64,000 nt of DNA. Source: Virgibacillus sp. MSP4-1 (GTDB taxonomy: Bacteria; Bacillota; Bacilli; Bacillales; Alkalibacillaceae). Each line of letters starts with the position of its first letter. The stretch's first letter is position 1. A model generated the notes under the pieces. The model made no database searches and was not told where the DNA came from. It saw only the letters and a program-made list of their open reading frames with translations. The stretch lies in assembly GCF_010092505.1 (NCBI RefSeq), contig NZ_CP048021.1, positions 2,046,001-2,110,000 on the forward strand, written 5' to 3'. Positions 7,763 through 16,332 of this stretch are shown in pieces. Both the position numbers and the translations under genes were made by a program.

Positions 7763-9412
7763 TTAATAGATTCCAACCTGGTCAAAACCATCTTTTACAG
7801 CCGTTACTTCCTCGCTGCTTTCTCCATATAAATCCTCTGCTGACTGTACGATGGCTTTCCTTGCATCACTGAAGTTGGAAGTTGGTGTTAAATAGGCAGT
7901 CAGGGCACGATAATAAATATGGCCGAGCTTGTCCTTTCCAAGCTGTTCACCAATGAGATAGGCAGCGTGATTCGTGATGGATGAATTAATATGAACCCCG
8001 CCATTATCAATATCAAGTGGCAGATCATAAAATTCATTCATATGTTCAGGATACTGACCATCACCAAAAGGAGCGACGTCATCCGATACCGGATACTTAT
8101 CAGGGTTACTTAAGCTGCGCAAAGATATCCGGCCGCTTTCTTTTGCCTCAGAACCCATGATATCCTCCCCAACTTCCCAATCATCCGCATCAATTAAAGC
8201 GCCAAACACATCGGCAAAGGACTCATTAAGAGCACCGGATTGATTACGATAATTCAGGTTAGCGGAGTGAGTAATAACACCATGAGTCATTTCATGGGCA
8301 GCCACGTCAAGACCCGCAGATAACGGAACCATAAATTCACCGTCTCCGTCACCATAAGTCATAAAGCGGCCATTCCAGAAAGCATTGTTGTAGTTTTCAC
8401 CAAAATGAACATAGGAGATAATCGGCATTCCTTCTCCATCCAGTGAATTTCGGTCATGTTCATTTAAATAATAGTCATATACCTTTTCAGAATTATAATG
8501 AGCATCAACCGCTGGGCTCGCATAATCAGATACCCATGCGTTACTGCTATTTTCAAAAAGTTCACCTGTATTATGGTCAAATGTATAAATACCCTCTAAA
8601 TTCTGATGCGTTTCGTCATAGAGTTTAAAAACACTCTCCTGTCCAGATTGTGTTTCTTTTGTCGCATGAAGTGTTCTTTTTTCTCCATGAACCCCTTGTC
8701 CAATTCCATTTATCGCTTTCTTCTTCATGTCATCGGTGTGCAATAAAGCATTATACTGATCGACAATCTCCCCTGTATTCGCATCTACAAATACAAACCA
8801 GTTTCCAGGCTGGTCACCTAAGAAGTTCAGATTCACCTTGTACGATAAGGTATTTTGGCCTTTAAAGGTATAGACCACTAGTTCTGAAGTTGGCTTATAG
8901 GTTAGAGATTCAGGTGCATTGACGGCTGATTTTGCAATGGTTACGGCTTCACTTTCTGTTAAATCGGCATTTGTGTCTACATCGGCATTTTTCACTGCCT
9001 TATTGTGACGCCCATTCACCGCCACCACTTCATTCTGTTTATTAAAGTGAACAATAATTTCCGTTCCCTCAACAGGTACATCCTTTTCTGTCTGCTGGAA
9101 GCGAACGTGAGTCATCCCCAGCTGATCTTTTTGAACATTTTTCACCTTAAAATTTTTCTTCGGGTTGTTGATCCCAAGCTTTTTTTCATTTTCAGCCAGA
9201 TAATTTAGGGCATGCTGTGAGGAGCTGCCTTTTTGCTTCTCAGCCAGTTTCTCCTCTACAAACAGAGGAACATTCGCATTTTGATTCCACACAGTCCCGC
9301 TTTCTGTCTTAGCAGTTTCCGGAGAATTCTGCGGTTGAGCCAGTACACTATTGGCAGATCCTAAAACTACCGCTGACGATAGAATAATTGGTAGTGCAAA
9401 CCTTTTTTTCAA
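7763..9412 (-). CDS. Secreted neutral metalloprotease (thermolysin/bacillolysin, M4)
   Basis: A 549-residue preproenzyme. A signal peptide (MKKRFALPIILSSAVVLGSANSVLA, cleaved after about residue 25) is followed by FTP and PepSY propeptide domains to about residue 225. The M4 catalytic domain comes last. Zinc ligands are H373 and H377 in HEMTH with catalytic E374, and E397 in NESFAD. A second active-site histidine lies near GGVHINSSITNHAAYL. It digests extracellular protein. It is monocistronic, with its own terminator. The 240-bp upstream gap is AT-rich, as expected for a growth-phase-controlled promoter, but no specific site was recognised. Confidence 0.96.
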   Translation of the reverse strand: MKKRFALPIILSSAVVLGSANSVLAQPQNSPETAKTESGTVWNQNANVPLFVEEKLAEKQKGSSSQHALNYLAENEKKLGINNPKKNFKVKNVQKDQLGMTHVRFQQTEKDVPVEGTEIIVHFNKQNEVVAVNGRHNKAVKNADVDTNADLTESEAVTIAKSAVNAPESLTYKPTSELVVYTFKGQNTLSYKVNLNFLGDQPGNWFVFVDANTGEIVDQYNALLHTDDMKKKAINGIGQGVHGEKRTLHATKETQSGQESVFKLYDETHQNLEGIYTFDHNTGELFENSSNAWVSDYASPAVDAHYNSEKVYDYYLNEHDRNSLDGEGMPIISYVHFGENYNNAFWNGRFMTYGDGDGEFMVPLSAGLDVAAHEMTHGVITHSANLNYRNQSGALNESFADVFGALIDADDWEVGEDIMGSEAKESGRISLRSLSNPDKYPVSDDVAPFGDGQYPEHMNEFYDLPLDIDNGGVHINSSITNHAAYLIGEQLGKDKLGHIYYRALTAYLTPTSNFSDARKAIVQSAEDLYGESSEEVTAVKDGFDQVGIY

Positions 9413-9623
9413 ATAAATACCTCCCTTGTTTTGATAGACTATATTATAGAATAATCGTTTGATTATTGCATGATTATTTTGAATTGTTTTTATATTGTAA
9501 ACTATTATAAATTTCCTGGTTTAATAGTCTTAGTAGATGGTTAAGTGAATGCGCGCAGGATTTAGTAGTGTCGGGATGTGTGCGGGATTATTAAAGGTAT
9601 TCTGAAATATAGGAAAAGAGGAC

Positions 9624-9653
9624 AAAAAAAGACACCTGCTCATTCAGGTGTCC
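9624..9653 (-). terminator. Terminator of the DUF779 gene
   Basis: GACACCTG and CAGGTGTC (9631-9638 with 9645-9652) form the stem. On the minus strand seven Ts follow directly. The stop codon of the DUF779 gene touches the stem. Confidence 0.85.
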
Positions 9654-9985
9654 TAGAGAACCTTTGATCTTGTTAAAAACCGTTTGCCTTCCGGACCCTC
9701 CAGTGAGAACATTCCTCCACGTCCGTCAACCACATCAATAATCAGCTGGGTGTGTTTCCAGTACTCATATTGGTCTTTGGAGATGTAAAAAGGAGTCTCT
9801 CCAATCGTCCCTAATTTCACATCTGAATTTCCAGTTCGAAACTCATCCCGGGGGTAACACATCGGCGAACTTCCATCACAGCAGCCGCCGGATTGATGAA
9901 ACATCAGCGGCCCGTGCTGCTCTTTTAAGCTTTCAATCAGTTCAAGCGCGGCGTCCGTGGCCACTACTTTTTCCTTCTCCGTCAT
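9653..9985 (-). CDS. DUF779 protein (aldehyde dehydrogenase partner)
   Basis: A 110-residue DUF779 protein with the conserved cysteine-rich segment HQSGGCCDGSSPMCYP and a C-terminal FSLEGPEGKRFLTRS. Its biochemical role is unknown. In many bacteria the gene lies beside acetaldehyde-type aldehyde dehydrogenases, and here the dehydrogenase is the next gene upstream on the same strand, 490 bp away. The second in-frame ATG (9985) is preferred because AAAGGATGAG sits at good spacing. The first ATG overlaps that site. Confidence 0.85.
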   Translation of the reverse strand: MTEKEKVVATDAALELIESLKEQHGPLMFHQSGGCCDGSSPMCYPRDEFRTGNSDVKLGTIGETPFYISKDQYEYWKHTQLIIDVVDGRGGMFSLEGPEGKRFLTRSKVL

Positions 9986-10101
9986 GGTTCTCATCCTTTC
10001 TTATAGAACATTTTTGCTGAAACACATCCTTTGAAAGGAAAAATACAAGGTTGATCGTGTGGGCGATTTGAAGAGTTTTGAGAATTTAGAGGAGGGGTAC
10101 T

Positions 10102-10320
10102 TTGATTATTTATAGAATTAATCCTGATTTTGCGGGATTATGCCGATGGATGAATGATCTGTCCTGTATATACAGGATCTGTCCTCTTTTGAAAATAATT
10201 AAGCCATTTTTAAAATTTATTCGACCTGTTTACGAAAATATTGAGCGGAAATTTTATGAATCAAACCAAACTTTGCGGAATCCATCGCTTGAAAGTTTAA
10301 TTGATCCGGAATGGGAGTGA
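10102..10320 (+). CDS. Possible small protein, unrecognised
   Basis: A 72-codon frame starts with TTG after a good ribosome site (GAGGAGGGG, about 6 bases away) and ends before a run of 20-bp tandem repeats. The product is basic, with repeated IKP/IRP phrases and no family that I recognise. It lies opposite to its neighbours in a 490-bp gap. The strong Shine-Dalgarno sequence is the only real support, and it may be non-coding. Confidence 0.25.
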   Translation: MIIYRINPDFAGLCRWMNDLSCIYRICPLLKIIKPFLKFIRPVYENIERKFYESNQTLRNPSLESLIDPEWE

Positions 10321-10339
10321 ATCATTCTATTATTCTTGT

Positions 10340-10399
10340 ATTCAACCAGAAACCGTATGATTCAACCTGAAATACATGTATTCAACCTAAAAACTCCTG
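10340..10399. repeat. Three tandem 20-bp units
   Basis: ATTCAACC recurs at 10340, 10360 and 10380 with exactly 20-bp spacing, each unit continuing with an A-rich variable half. It lies between the DUF779 and aldehyde dehydrogenase genes. A GGGGAG...CTCCCC hairpin (about 10441-10463) follows near the dehydrogenase stop but lacks a T-run. Confidence 0.6.
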
Positions 10400-10484
10400 C
10401 TATTCCCCAGGCCAGTCATCCAGCCATATTTTCAGAATACGGGGAGCCAAAATCGACTCCCCTGTTAAAGACACACAAGGTTCA

Positions 10485-12005
10485 TTAGAATAATCCTTGA
10501 GCGTCCTTGCTATAGCTTACGAGCAGGTTCTTCGTTTGTTGATAGTGTGAGAGCATCATTTGGTGATTTTCGCGCCCAATTCCGGACTTTTTATAACCGC
10601 CAAATGCTGCGTGGGCAGGATAGGCATGGTAGCAGTTCGTCCATACGCGTCCAGCCTCGATTCCCCGTCCAAAACGGTAGGCCTTATGGAAATCTCTCGT
10701 CCATATTCCTGCACCAAGGCCATAAAGGGTGTCATTGGCAATATCCAGGGCTTCTTCATCATCTTTAAAGGTCGTTACGGATAGAACCGGTCCGAAAATT
10801 TCCTCCTGGAAGATGCGCATTTTGTTGTTTCCTTTAAAAATGGTTGGCTTGACATAGTATCCTTTTTCAAGGTCTCCGTCCAAGTAGTTTCGTTCACCGC
10901 CAACAAGTACCTCTGCTCCCTCCTGCTTTCCAATATCCAGGTAGGACGTGATTTTTTCCATTTGCTCTGTGGAAGCCTGGGCCCCCATCATCGTATCTGT
11001 ATCCAGTGGATGACCGATTTTAATTTCGTTCACCCGTTTTAATGCTTTTTCCATAAACTTATCGTAAATAGATTCGTGGATCAACGCACGGGATGGGCAC
11101 GTACATACCTCTCCCTGATTCAGGGCAAACATAACCATGCCTTCAATCGCTTTATCCAAGAAGGCATCATCTTTATCCATCACATCGTCAAAGAAAATGT
11201 TTGGTGACTTGCCGCCCAGCTCGAGGGTAACCGGAATAATATTCTCTGAAGCATACTGCATAATTAAACGACCGGTTGTGGTTTCACCGGTGAAGGCGAT
11301 TTTTGCAATACGATCGTGTGAGGCTAATGGTTTACCGGCTTCCACACCAAAACCGTTGACGACATTTACCACACCAGCTGGCAACAGATCCTGAATAAGA
11401 TCCAAGAACACATGGATGGAGGCAGGTGTTTGTTCGGCAGGCTTCATCACCACGCAGTTTCCGGCGGCAAGAGCAGGTGCCAGCTTCCAGGTTGCCATAA
11501 GAAGCGGGAAGTTCCACGGGATAATCTGTCCTACCACACCGAGTGGCTCATGAAAATGATAGGCAACGGTATCATCATCAATCTGGCTAATGCCTCCCTC
11601 CTGAGCACGAATGGCACCTGCAAAATAGCGGTAATGATCCACGGCCAGTGGAAGATCAGCAGCCAATGTTTCTCGTACGGCCTTTCCGTTATCCCATGTT
11701 TCAGCTACCGCCAGCGTTTCCAGGTTCTCTTCCATGCGATCAGCAATTTTGTTAAGGATGTTGGCTCTCTCTGTTGGTGAGGTTTTCGTCCAGCTCGCTG
11801 CAGCTTCATGGGCTGCATCTACGGCCATATCAACGTCCTCTGCTGTTGAACGGGCAATTTCGCAAAAAACTTCCCCCGTTACCGGCGATACATTTTCGAA
11901 ATACTTCCCCTTTACCGGAGCCTTCCACTCACCCCCGATAAAATTGTCATAACGCTCCCGAAACTCAACGACTGCACCAGGATGATTCGGCGCTTCATAC
12001 TTCAT
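10485..12005 (-). CDS. NAD-dependent aldehyde dehydrogenase (acetaldehyde type, AldA/ExaC-like)
   Basis: A 506-residue aldehyde dehydrogenase oxidising aldehydes to acids with NAD(P). It shows [32 protein letters not shown] (cofactor site), the glutamate in LELGGKSPN, the catalytic cysteine in [11 protein letters not shown], and the EEIFGPV and [10 protein letters not shown] motifs. The CTC context around the nucleophile and the adjacent DUF779 gene match the ExaC/AldB acetaldehyde dehydrogenase group used in ethanol or acetoin catabolism. The substrate is inferred, not shown. Confidence 0.92.
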   Translation of the reverse strand: MKYEAPNHPGAVVEFRERYDNFIGGEWKAPVKGKYFENVSPVTGEVFCEIARSTAEDVDMAVDAAHEAAASWTKTSPTERANILNKIADRMEENLETLAVAETWDNGKAVRETLAADLPLAVDHYRYFAGAIRAQEGGISQIDDDTVAYHFHEPLGVVGQIIPWNFPLLMATWKLAPALAAGNCVVMKPAEQTPASIHVFLDLIQDLLPAGVVNVVNGFGVEAGKPLASHDRIAKIAFTGETTTGRLIMQYASENIIPVTLELGGKSPNIFFDDVMDKDDAFLDKAIEGMVMFALNQGEVCTCPSRALIHESIYDKFMEKALKRVNEIKIGHPLDTDTMMGAQASTEQMEKITSYLDIGKQEGAEVLVGGERNYLDGDLEKGYYVKPTIFKGNNKMRIFQEEIFGPVLSVTTFKDDEEALDIANDTLYGLGAGIWTRDFHKAYRFGRGIEAGRVWTNCYHAYPAHAAFGGYKKSGIGRENHQMMLSHYQQTKNLLVSYSKDAQGLF

Positions 12006-12125
12006 TAAAATTCCTCCCTTTCCTGAAATCAGTTATAATTATAGATGTAATAACTTGGACAAAAGATGATCTATATTACATATATTAGAAAAGGGATGGA
12101 ATTATTCGTAAAATCGGTTGGTGAC

Positions 12126-12156
12126 GGTGCCTGTCACGCCCCGAATAGTGTCGAAT
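12126..12156 (-). repeat. 31-bp IS-target repeat, copy 1 (empty)
   Basis: GGTGCCTGTCACG then CCCCGAATAGTGTCGAAT: a diverged copy of the dispersed repeat whose core is GGTGACAGGCACC (here read on the minus strand). It lies in the gap upstream of the aldehyde dehydrogenase gene. Confidence 0.75.
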
Positions 12157-12216
12157 AATCTTTAAATTGCTGACGCGATGGGGGATGAAGGACAGAACAA
12201 TCCGGAAAAATTGAGG

Positions 12217-12250
12217 TAATGTCCATCATCTGTACAGATGATGGACATTA
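12217..12250. repeat. Perfect 34-bp palindrome
   Basis: Every base from 12217 to 12250 pairs with its mirror partner. The centre is TGTACA and each arm contains GTCCATCATC. It could extrude as a cruciform or form a long RNA hairpin. It overlaps the start of the 52-bp tandem array. Confidence 0.8.
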
Positions 12251-12402
12251 GCATGCATAAATATTGCGGGAATGGCCTTCATTACTCTGATGATGGACTT
12301 TTCCATGCATAAAAATAGCCGAAATGGCCTTCATTACTCTGATGATGGACTTTTCCATGCATAAAAATAGCCGAAATGGCCTTCATTACACTGATGAAGG
12401 CC
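12236..12402. repeat. Tandem array, 52-bp unit, three units plus a partial
   Basis: The phrase GATGATGGAC recurs at 12237, 12289 and 12341, exactly 52 bp apart. The last unit breaks off at TGATGAAGGCC (12392). Each unit contains CATGCATAAA and GGCCTTCATTAC, and the array ends in GGCCTTCATTAC...GATGAAGGCC, a hairpin. It fills the 650-bp gap between the aldehyde dehydrogenase and phosphoglucomutase genes. No protein reading is evident. Confidence 0.8.
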
Positions 12403-12623
12403 AAAACCGTCCAATAACTCCATAAAATTGTCCTTCATACAGGACAATTATGAAAAAACGAAAAGATTCAATTCTGTATTGATAGGAAGTCAAATTCAGG
12501 TCCATTAAAAAATGCCTGGACCATCTAGTATCCAGGCATTCTTACGATCATAAACCGATTCATGTTAATGGTATATATTTATAAACATCTTTGTGCATGC
12601 CAACCTCATCTCCCGGAGACAAA

Positions 12624-12654
12624 ATTCGACAAAATCCGGGCGGTGACAGGCACC
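12624..12654 (+). repeat. 31-bp IS-target repeat, copy 2 (empty)
   Basis: ATTCGACAAAATCCGGG followed by CGGTGACAGGCACC. The final base of the repeat is the last base of the pgcA stop codon, so the repeat directly abuts the gene end. Confidence 0.9.
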
Positions 12655-14369
12655 TAAACCCGCTTCAGCACGGCATCCTTCACTTGCTCAAGCCGCTTTT
12701 CACTTTCTTCTCGTGTTTTACCTTTCACCCCGAAGTAAAACTTAATTTTCGGTTCTGTTCCTGATGGACGGAGGCAGCACCAGCAGTCATCATCCAGCAG
12801 GAACTTCACAACGTTGGATTTTGGTAAATCAATCGTTTCCACATGATCATCCGCTAAGTACGTACGCTTTGACGTGGCATAATCTTCCACAGCTTCAACC
12901 TTTAAATCCCCCGCTTTTTCAAGGGGATGTTCCCGGAAATCGGACATCATCTGTTCAATCTGCTCTGTTCCGGAAATTCCTTTAAGCGTAATAGAATGAA
13001 GATCTTCTAAATAATAGCCATGACGCTGATAAATCTCCTCCAGAGCATCAAAAAGAGTTTTTCCTTTTGATTTCCAGTAAGCAGCCAGTTCAGCAGCCAT
13101 CATCGCAGCCTGAACGGCGTCTTTATCCCGGGCAAAATCACTGATTAAATAGCCGTAGCTTTCTTCATAGCCAAACAGGAACTGATGGGCTCCCGTCTTT
13201 TCAAATTCACGAATTTTTTCTCCAATAAATTTAAAGCCTGTCAGTGTATCCAGCGTATCCACTCCATAATGGGAGGCCACAGCTCGTCCCAATTCTGAAG
13301 TCACAATCGTTTTAATCATCATCCCATTATCAGGTAAGGGAGTTTTATTGGCTAAAATATAGTCGAGCATGAGACTGCCCAGCTGATTCCCTGATAAAAC
13401 CGTATATTCCCCATCAGAGCCTCTCACTGCTACACCTAACCGGTCAGCATCCGGGTCGGTTCCGATTAAAATATCCGCATTTTCCTTTTTCCCATACTCA
13501 ATCGCCAGTGTAAAGGCCTGGTGTTCTTCAGGATTTGGTGAATCGACCGTTGAAAACTCAGGGTCCGGTTTCGCCTGCTCTTCCACAATGGTCACCTGTT
13601 GAAAGCCCAGCTGATCCAGGCCGTCTTTGACAAATTGATAGGCGGTGCCATGTAAAGGAGTAAACACAATCTTTAAATCATCCGCCTGGCTCTGAATCAC
13701 ATCAGGATTTAACGTCATGGATTTCAAATGACTCAGATAGGCTTCATCAACAGCATCATCCATCCATTGGAGCCATCCCTTTTCCTCTAATTCAGACTGT
13801 TCGACAATATCGATGGCTAATTCATTTTCGACGGCATTCACTTCCTCTACAATGCTCTCTGCCTGTGCGGGAGGTATCTGTCCTCCGTCTTCATTGTAAA
13901 CTTTAAATCCGTTATACTCCGGCGGGTTGTGGCTTGCCGTAATGACAACTCCGGCAGCTGTTCCGAGATGACGGACAGAGAAAGAAAGTACAGGTGTCGG
14001 TCGCAATGAGGTAAATAAGTAGGTTTTGATTCCATGAGCCCCCATCACTTTTGCCACTTCCAGGGAAAATTCAGGTGACTGATGACGGGAATCATGGGCC
14101 ACCACAACCCCTTGCTTTTTCGCTTCTTCTCCCTGGTTTTCTATGTATTTCGCCAGTCCTTCAGCTGCTTTACGAATGGTATAAATATTCATTCGATTAA
14201 TCCCAGGGCCAAGCTCGCCGCGCATCCCGCCTGTCCCAAATGTGAGCGGTTGATAAAATGCTTCTTCCAAATGGGCCTCATCTGAAGACAATTCATCCAG
14301 CTGCTGACGCAAATCAGGATCAAGTTCCTTAAAGTCCTTCCACCGTTGATAATCATCCTTCCACGCCAT
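12654..14369 (-). CDS. pgcA: Phosphoglucomutase (alpha-PGM, PgcA)
   Basis: A 571-residue alpha-D-phosphohexomutase interconverting glucose 1-phosphate and glucose 6-phosphate, which feeds UDP-glucose and glycolipid synthesis. It has the phosphoserine loop TASHNPPEYNG with S146, the metal loop DPDADRLGVA, the sugar loop GYEESYGY and the C-terminal phosphate loop RPSGTEPKIKFY. Length fits Bacillus PgcA. It is monocistronic, and its TAG stop touches a dispersed repeat. The divergent upstream gap to the glutamate dehydrogenase gene holds a cre-like site. Confidence 0.95.
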   Translation of the reverse strand: MAWKDDYQRWKDFKELDPDLRQQLDELSSDEAHLEEAFYQPLTFGTGGMRGELGPGINRMNIYTIRKAAEGLAKYIENQGEEAKKQGVVVAHDSRHQSPEFSLEVAKVMGAHGIKTYLFTSLRPTPVLSFSVRHLGTAAGVVITASHNPPEYNGFKVYNEDGGQIPPAQAESIVEEVNAVENELAIDIVEQSELEEKGWLQWMDDAVDEAYLSHLKSMTLNPDVIQSQADDLKIVFTPLHGTAYQFVKDGLDQLGFQQVTIVEEQAKPDPEFSTVDSPNPEEHQAFTLAIEYGKKENADILIGTDPDADRLGVAVRGSDGEYTVLSGNQLGSLMLDYILANKTPLPDNGMMIKTIVTSELGRAVASHYGVDTLDTLTGFKFIGEKIREFEKTGAHQFLFGYEESYGYLISDFARDKDAVQAAMMAAELAAYWKSKGKTLFDALEEIYQRHGYYLEDLHSITLKGISGTEQIEQMMSDFREHPLEKAGDLKVEAVEDYATSKRTYLADDHVETIDLPKSNVVKFLLDDDCWCCLRPSGTEPKIKFYFGVKGKTREESEKRLEQVKDAVLKRV

Positions 14370-14473
14370 TTAATCTCCTCCTGTTAATATTTATCATTAG
14401 GTATCATTTCATTTTCATATCCTCGACCAGTACCCTTATTTTAGCATTTGCACCAAAATGTCACCACCCCTGA

Positions 14474-14487
14474 GTAAAGCGCTTTGA
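14474..14487. promoter_or_regulatory. cre-like site (CcpA) in pgcA/GDH divergent gap
   Basis: GTAAAGCGCTTTGA resembles the CcpA consensus TGAAARCGYTTTCA, with an intact AAAGCGCTTT centre and mismatches at the ends. It lies about 90 bp before the glutamate dehydrogenase start. Carbon catabolite control of such dehydrogenases is known in Bacillus. Its use here is inferred. Confidence 0.4.
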
Positions 14488-14579
14488 TAACTGAAATTTT
14501 GCAACATTCGGAAGACACAATCCCGAATTCATGCTACCATTAAACCTAGGCACATGATCATACAAAAGGAGGATGTCTC

Positions 14580-15959
14580 ATGGCTAGTCGAACAGAAGCT
14601 ATTGTTCAATATTCATTGGATGCCTTACTGGAAGATGAAACTTTTTTACCAAATCTGACGGGAGAAGCACGTAAGCAGGCTTTCACCTCCCTCGCATCGA
14701 TACTCTCGACACCCAATCATATACATAAAGCTTTTTTACGGGTTGCACTGGAAAATAAAAAAGTGGTCCGCGTACCCGCCTTTCGCGTCCAGCATAATAA
14801 CACTCTTGGGCCGTATAAAGGCGGCATAAGATTTCACGAATCGGTCAATGAGGATGAGGTCACGAATCTGGCAGCACTGATGACCTTGAAAAACGCTCTT
14901 CACGAAGTTCCTTTTGGCGGCGGAAAAGGAGGAGTCGTCATCAACCCAAGGGATTTTTCCGAAAAAGATCTTCATAAAATTTCCGTAAAATATGTTCATT
15001 ACTTTAGTGACGCATTAGGAACTGATAAGGATATTCCTGCACCAGATATGGGTACGGGCGAAAGAGAAATGGACTGGATGATGGCCGAATATAAAAGCAT
15101 TAAACCAGGTGAACCTTACCGGGGAAGCTTTACCGGAAAAAGTGTGGTTAATGGCGGTTCCTTAGGCCGGCGGGAAGCAACAGGGAAAGGCGTCTATTTT
15201 ACTTTCCGTTATTTAATCCATGATTTTGTTAACCAGCAGCAGCAGCTTTTAGCGAACACAGATAACCGCTTTGCCAAAACAGCCCTTGAGACTGCTAACC
15301 GTCCACTCAACATTGCGGTGCAGGGCTTTGGAAATGTCGGTTCCGTTGCCGCCTTGGAAGCCTATCAGTGTACTCATTTGCAGAACAAGGTGGTTGCAGT
15401 CAGTGACCGGAATGTGACCCTTTATAATTCCGAGGGACTGAATATCCCGGGATTGATTAATTTTACCAAACAGAATCAGGGCGATTTGCCTGCCACGGAA
15501 GAACAGCTTGAAAAATCCGGTGTAAAAGCAAAAATCATGGGCCGGGAGGAAGTTCTGTATTTAGAGGTGGATGCGTTAATTCTGGCTGCCCTTGAGGACC
15601 AAATCCGCGAAGACAATGTCCAGCAAATCAAAGCTCCTGTGATCGTGGAAGGGGCCAATGCTCCCGTAACAAGTGCGGCGGACAAAGTGTTAAGTGATCA
15701 GGGCGTCATCATTATCCCTGATATTCTCGCTAACGCTGGCGGGGTCATTGTATCCTACCTCGAGTGGCTGCAGGGGCGCGAAACCCAGTTTTACACAGAG
15801 GAACAGGTCTTTAAAATGCTCTACGATAAAATGCAGCATACCCTTGATGCAATTTTGCCCCAGTTTTTTAATGATCCGTTTCCGTTACGGGAAAATTGCT
15901 ACATTCATGCGGTTATGAAACTGTCTACCATTCTGTATCGTCATGGAAAATTGTATTAA
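14580..15959 (+). CDS. Glutamate dehydrogenase (Glu/Leu/Phe/Val family)
   Basis: A 459-residue enzyme interconverting glutamate and 2-oxoglutarate plus ammonia. The substrate site includes GPYKGGIRFH, the catalytic lysine in PFGGGKGG (K116) and D156 in DIPAPDMGT. The Rossmann motif is AVQGFGNVGS. It is some 30 residues longer than Bacillus RocG/GudB because of an extra QQQQLLANTDNRFAKTALE-type segment around residues 218-240 before the nucleotide-binding domain. The start is set by AAAGGAGGATGTCTC. Leucine dehydrogenase is unlikely given the length and active-site context. Confidence 0.88.
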   Translation: MASRTEAIVQYSLDALLEDETFLPNLTGEARKQAFTSLASILSTPNHIHKAFLRVALENKKVVRVPAFRVQHNNTLGPYKGGIRFHESVNEDEVTNLAALMTLKNALHEVPFGGGKGGVVINPRDFSEKDLHKISVKYVHYFSDALGTDKDIPAPDMGTGEREMDWMMAEYKSIKPGEPYRGSFTGKSVVNGGSLGRREATGKGVYFTFRYLIHDFVNQQQQLLANTDNRFAKTALETANRPLNIAVQGFGNVGSVAALEAYQCTHLQNKVVAVSDRNVTLYNSEGLNIPGLINFTKQNQGDLPATEEQLEKSGVKAKIMGREEVLYLEVDALILAALEDQIREDNVQQIKAPVIVEGANAPVTSAADKVLSDQGVIIIPDILANAGGVIVSYLEWLQGRETQFYTEEQVFKMLYDKMQHTLDAILPQFFNDPFPLRENCYIHAVMKLSTILYRHGKLY

Positions 15960-16003
15960 CGTGCATATAGGCCGGGACATGAATATTTTCGCTAAAGATA
16001 AAA

Positions 16004-16150
16004 TGAAACTTCGATCAGTGGGGATTTTCTCCATCCCCCACCGATCGTTAGTTAAACTTATCAGAAATTTACTGGGAGTTTCCCCCCACTTAGGTCCTGT
16101 CAGGGTAACCAAGTCCTAAAGTGGGGGTATTACGGCCAGTTCATGCGTGA
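16004..16150 (+). repeat. Double-hairpin dispersed repeat, full copy B
   Basis: TGAAACTTCGATCAGTGGGG starts the first hairpin (pairing with CCCCCACCGATCG). A second hairpin, CCCCACTTAGG...CCTAAAGTGGGG, follows. The element ends with TTACGGCCAGTTCATGCGTGA. Total length is about 147 bp with no coding potential. Related copies lie at 2850, 19587, 33965 and 39196. The rest of the gap (16151-16332) shows nothing else convincing. Confidence 0.75.
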
Positions 16151-16332
16151 TAACGAAACTACTGACCGAATGGAAGATACGATTAAAAAGCAGGTTTTAT
16201 CGGAACATTTATGTCCAGAGATGTTATATTACTAAGTGAAAATTATGCCTGGTGGGATAATGAGGAGGATGACAGCTACAATGAGCAGTAGGATGAAATC
16301 GGAAGGGTCATCGAAGGATTATGCCTCTCTCC

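Noticed and set aside
12236-12402. Could the 52-bp repeats be a CRISPR array?
   Set aside because: The units are contiguous tandem repeats without unique spacers, and no cas gene is near.
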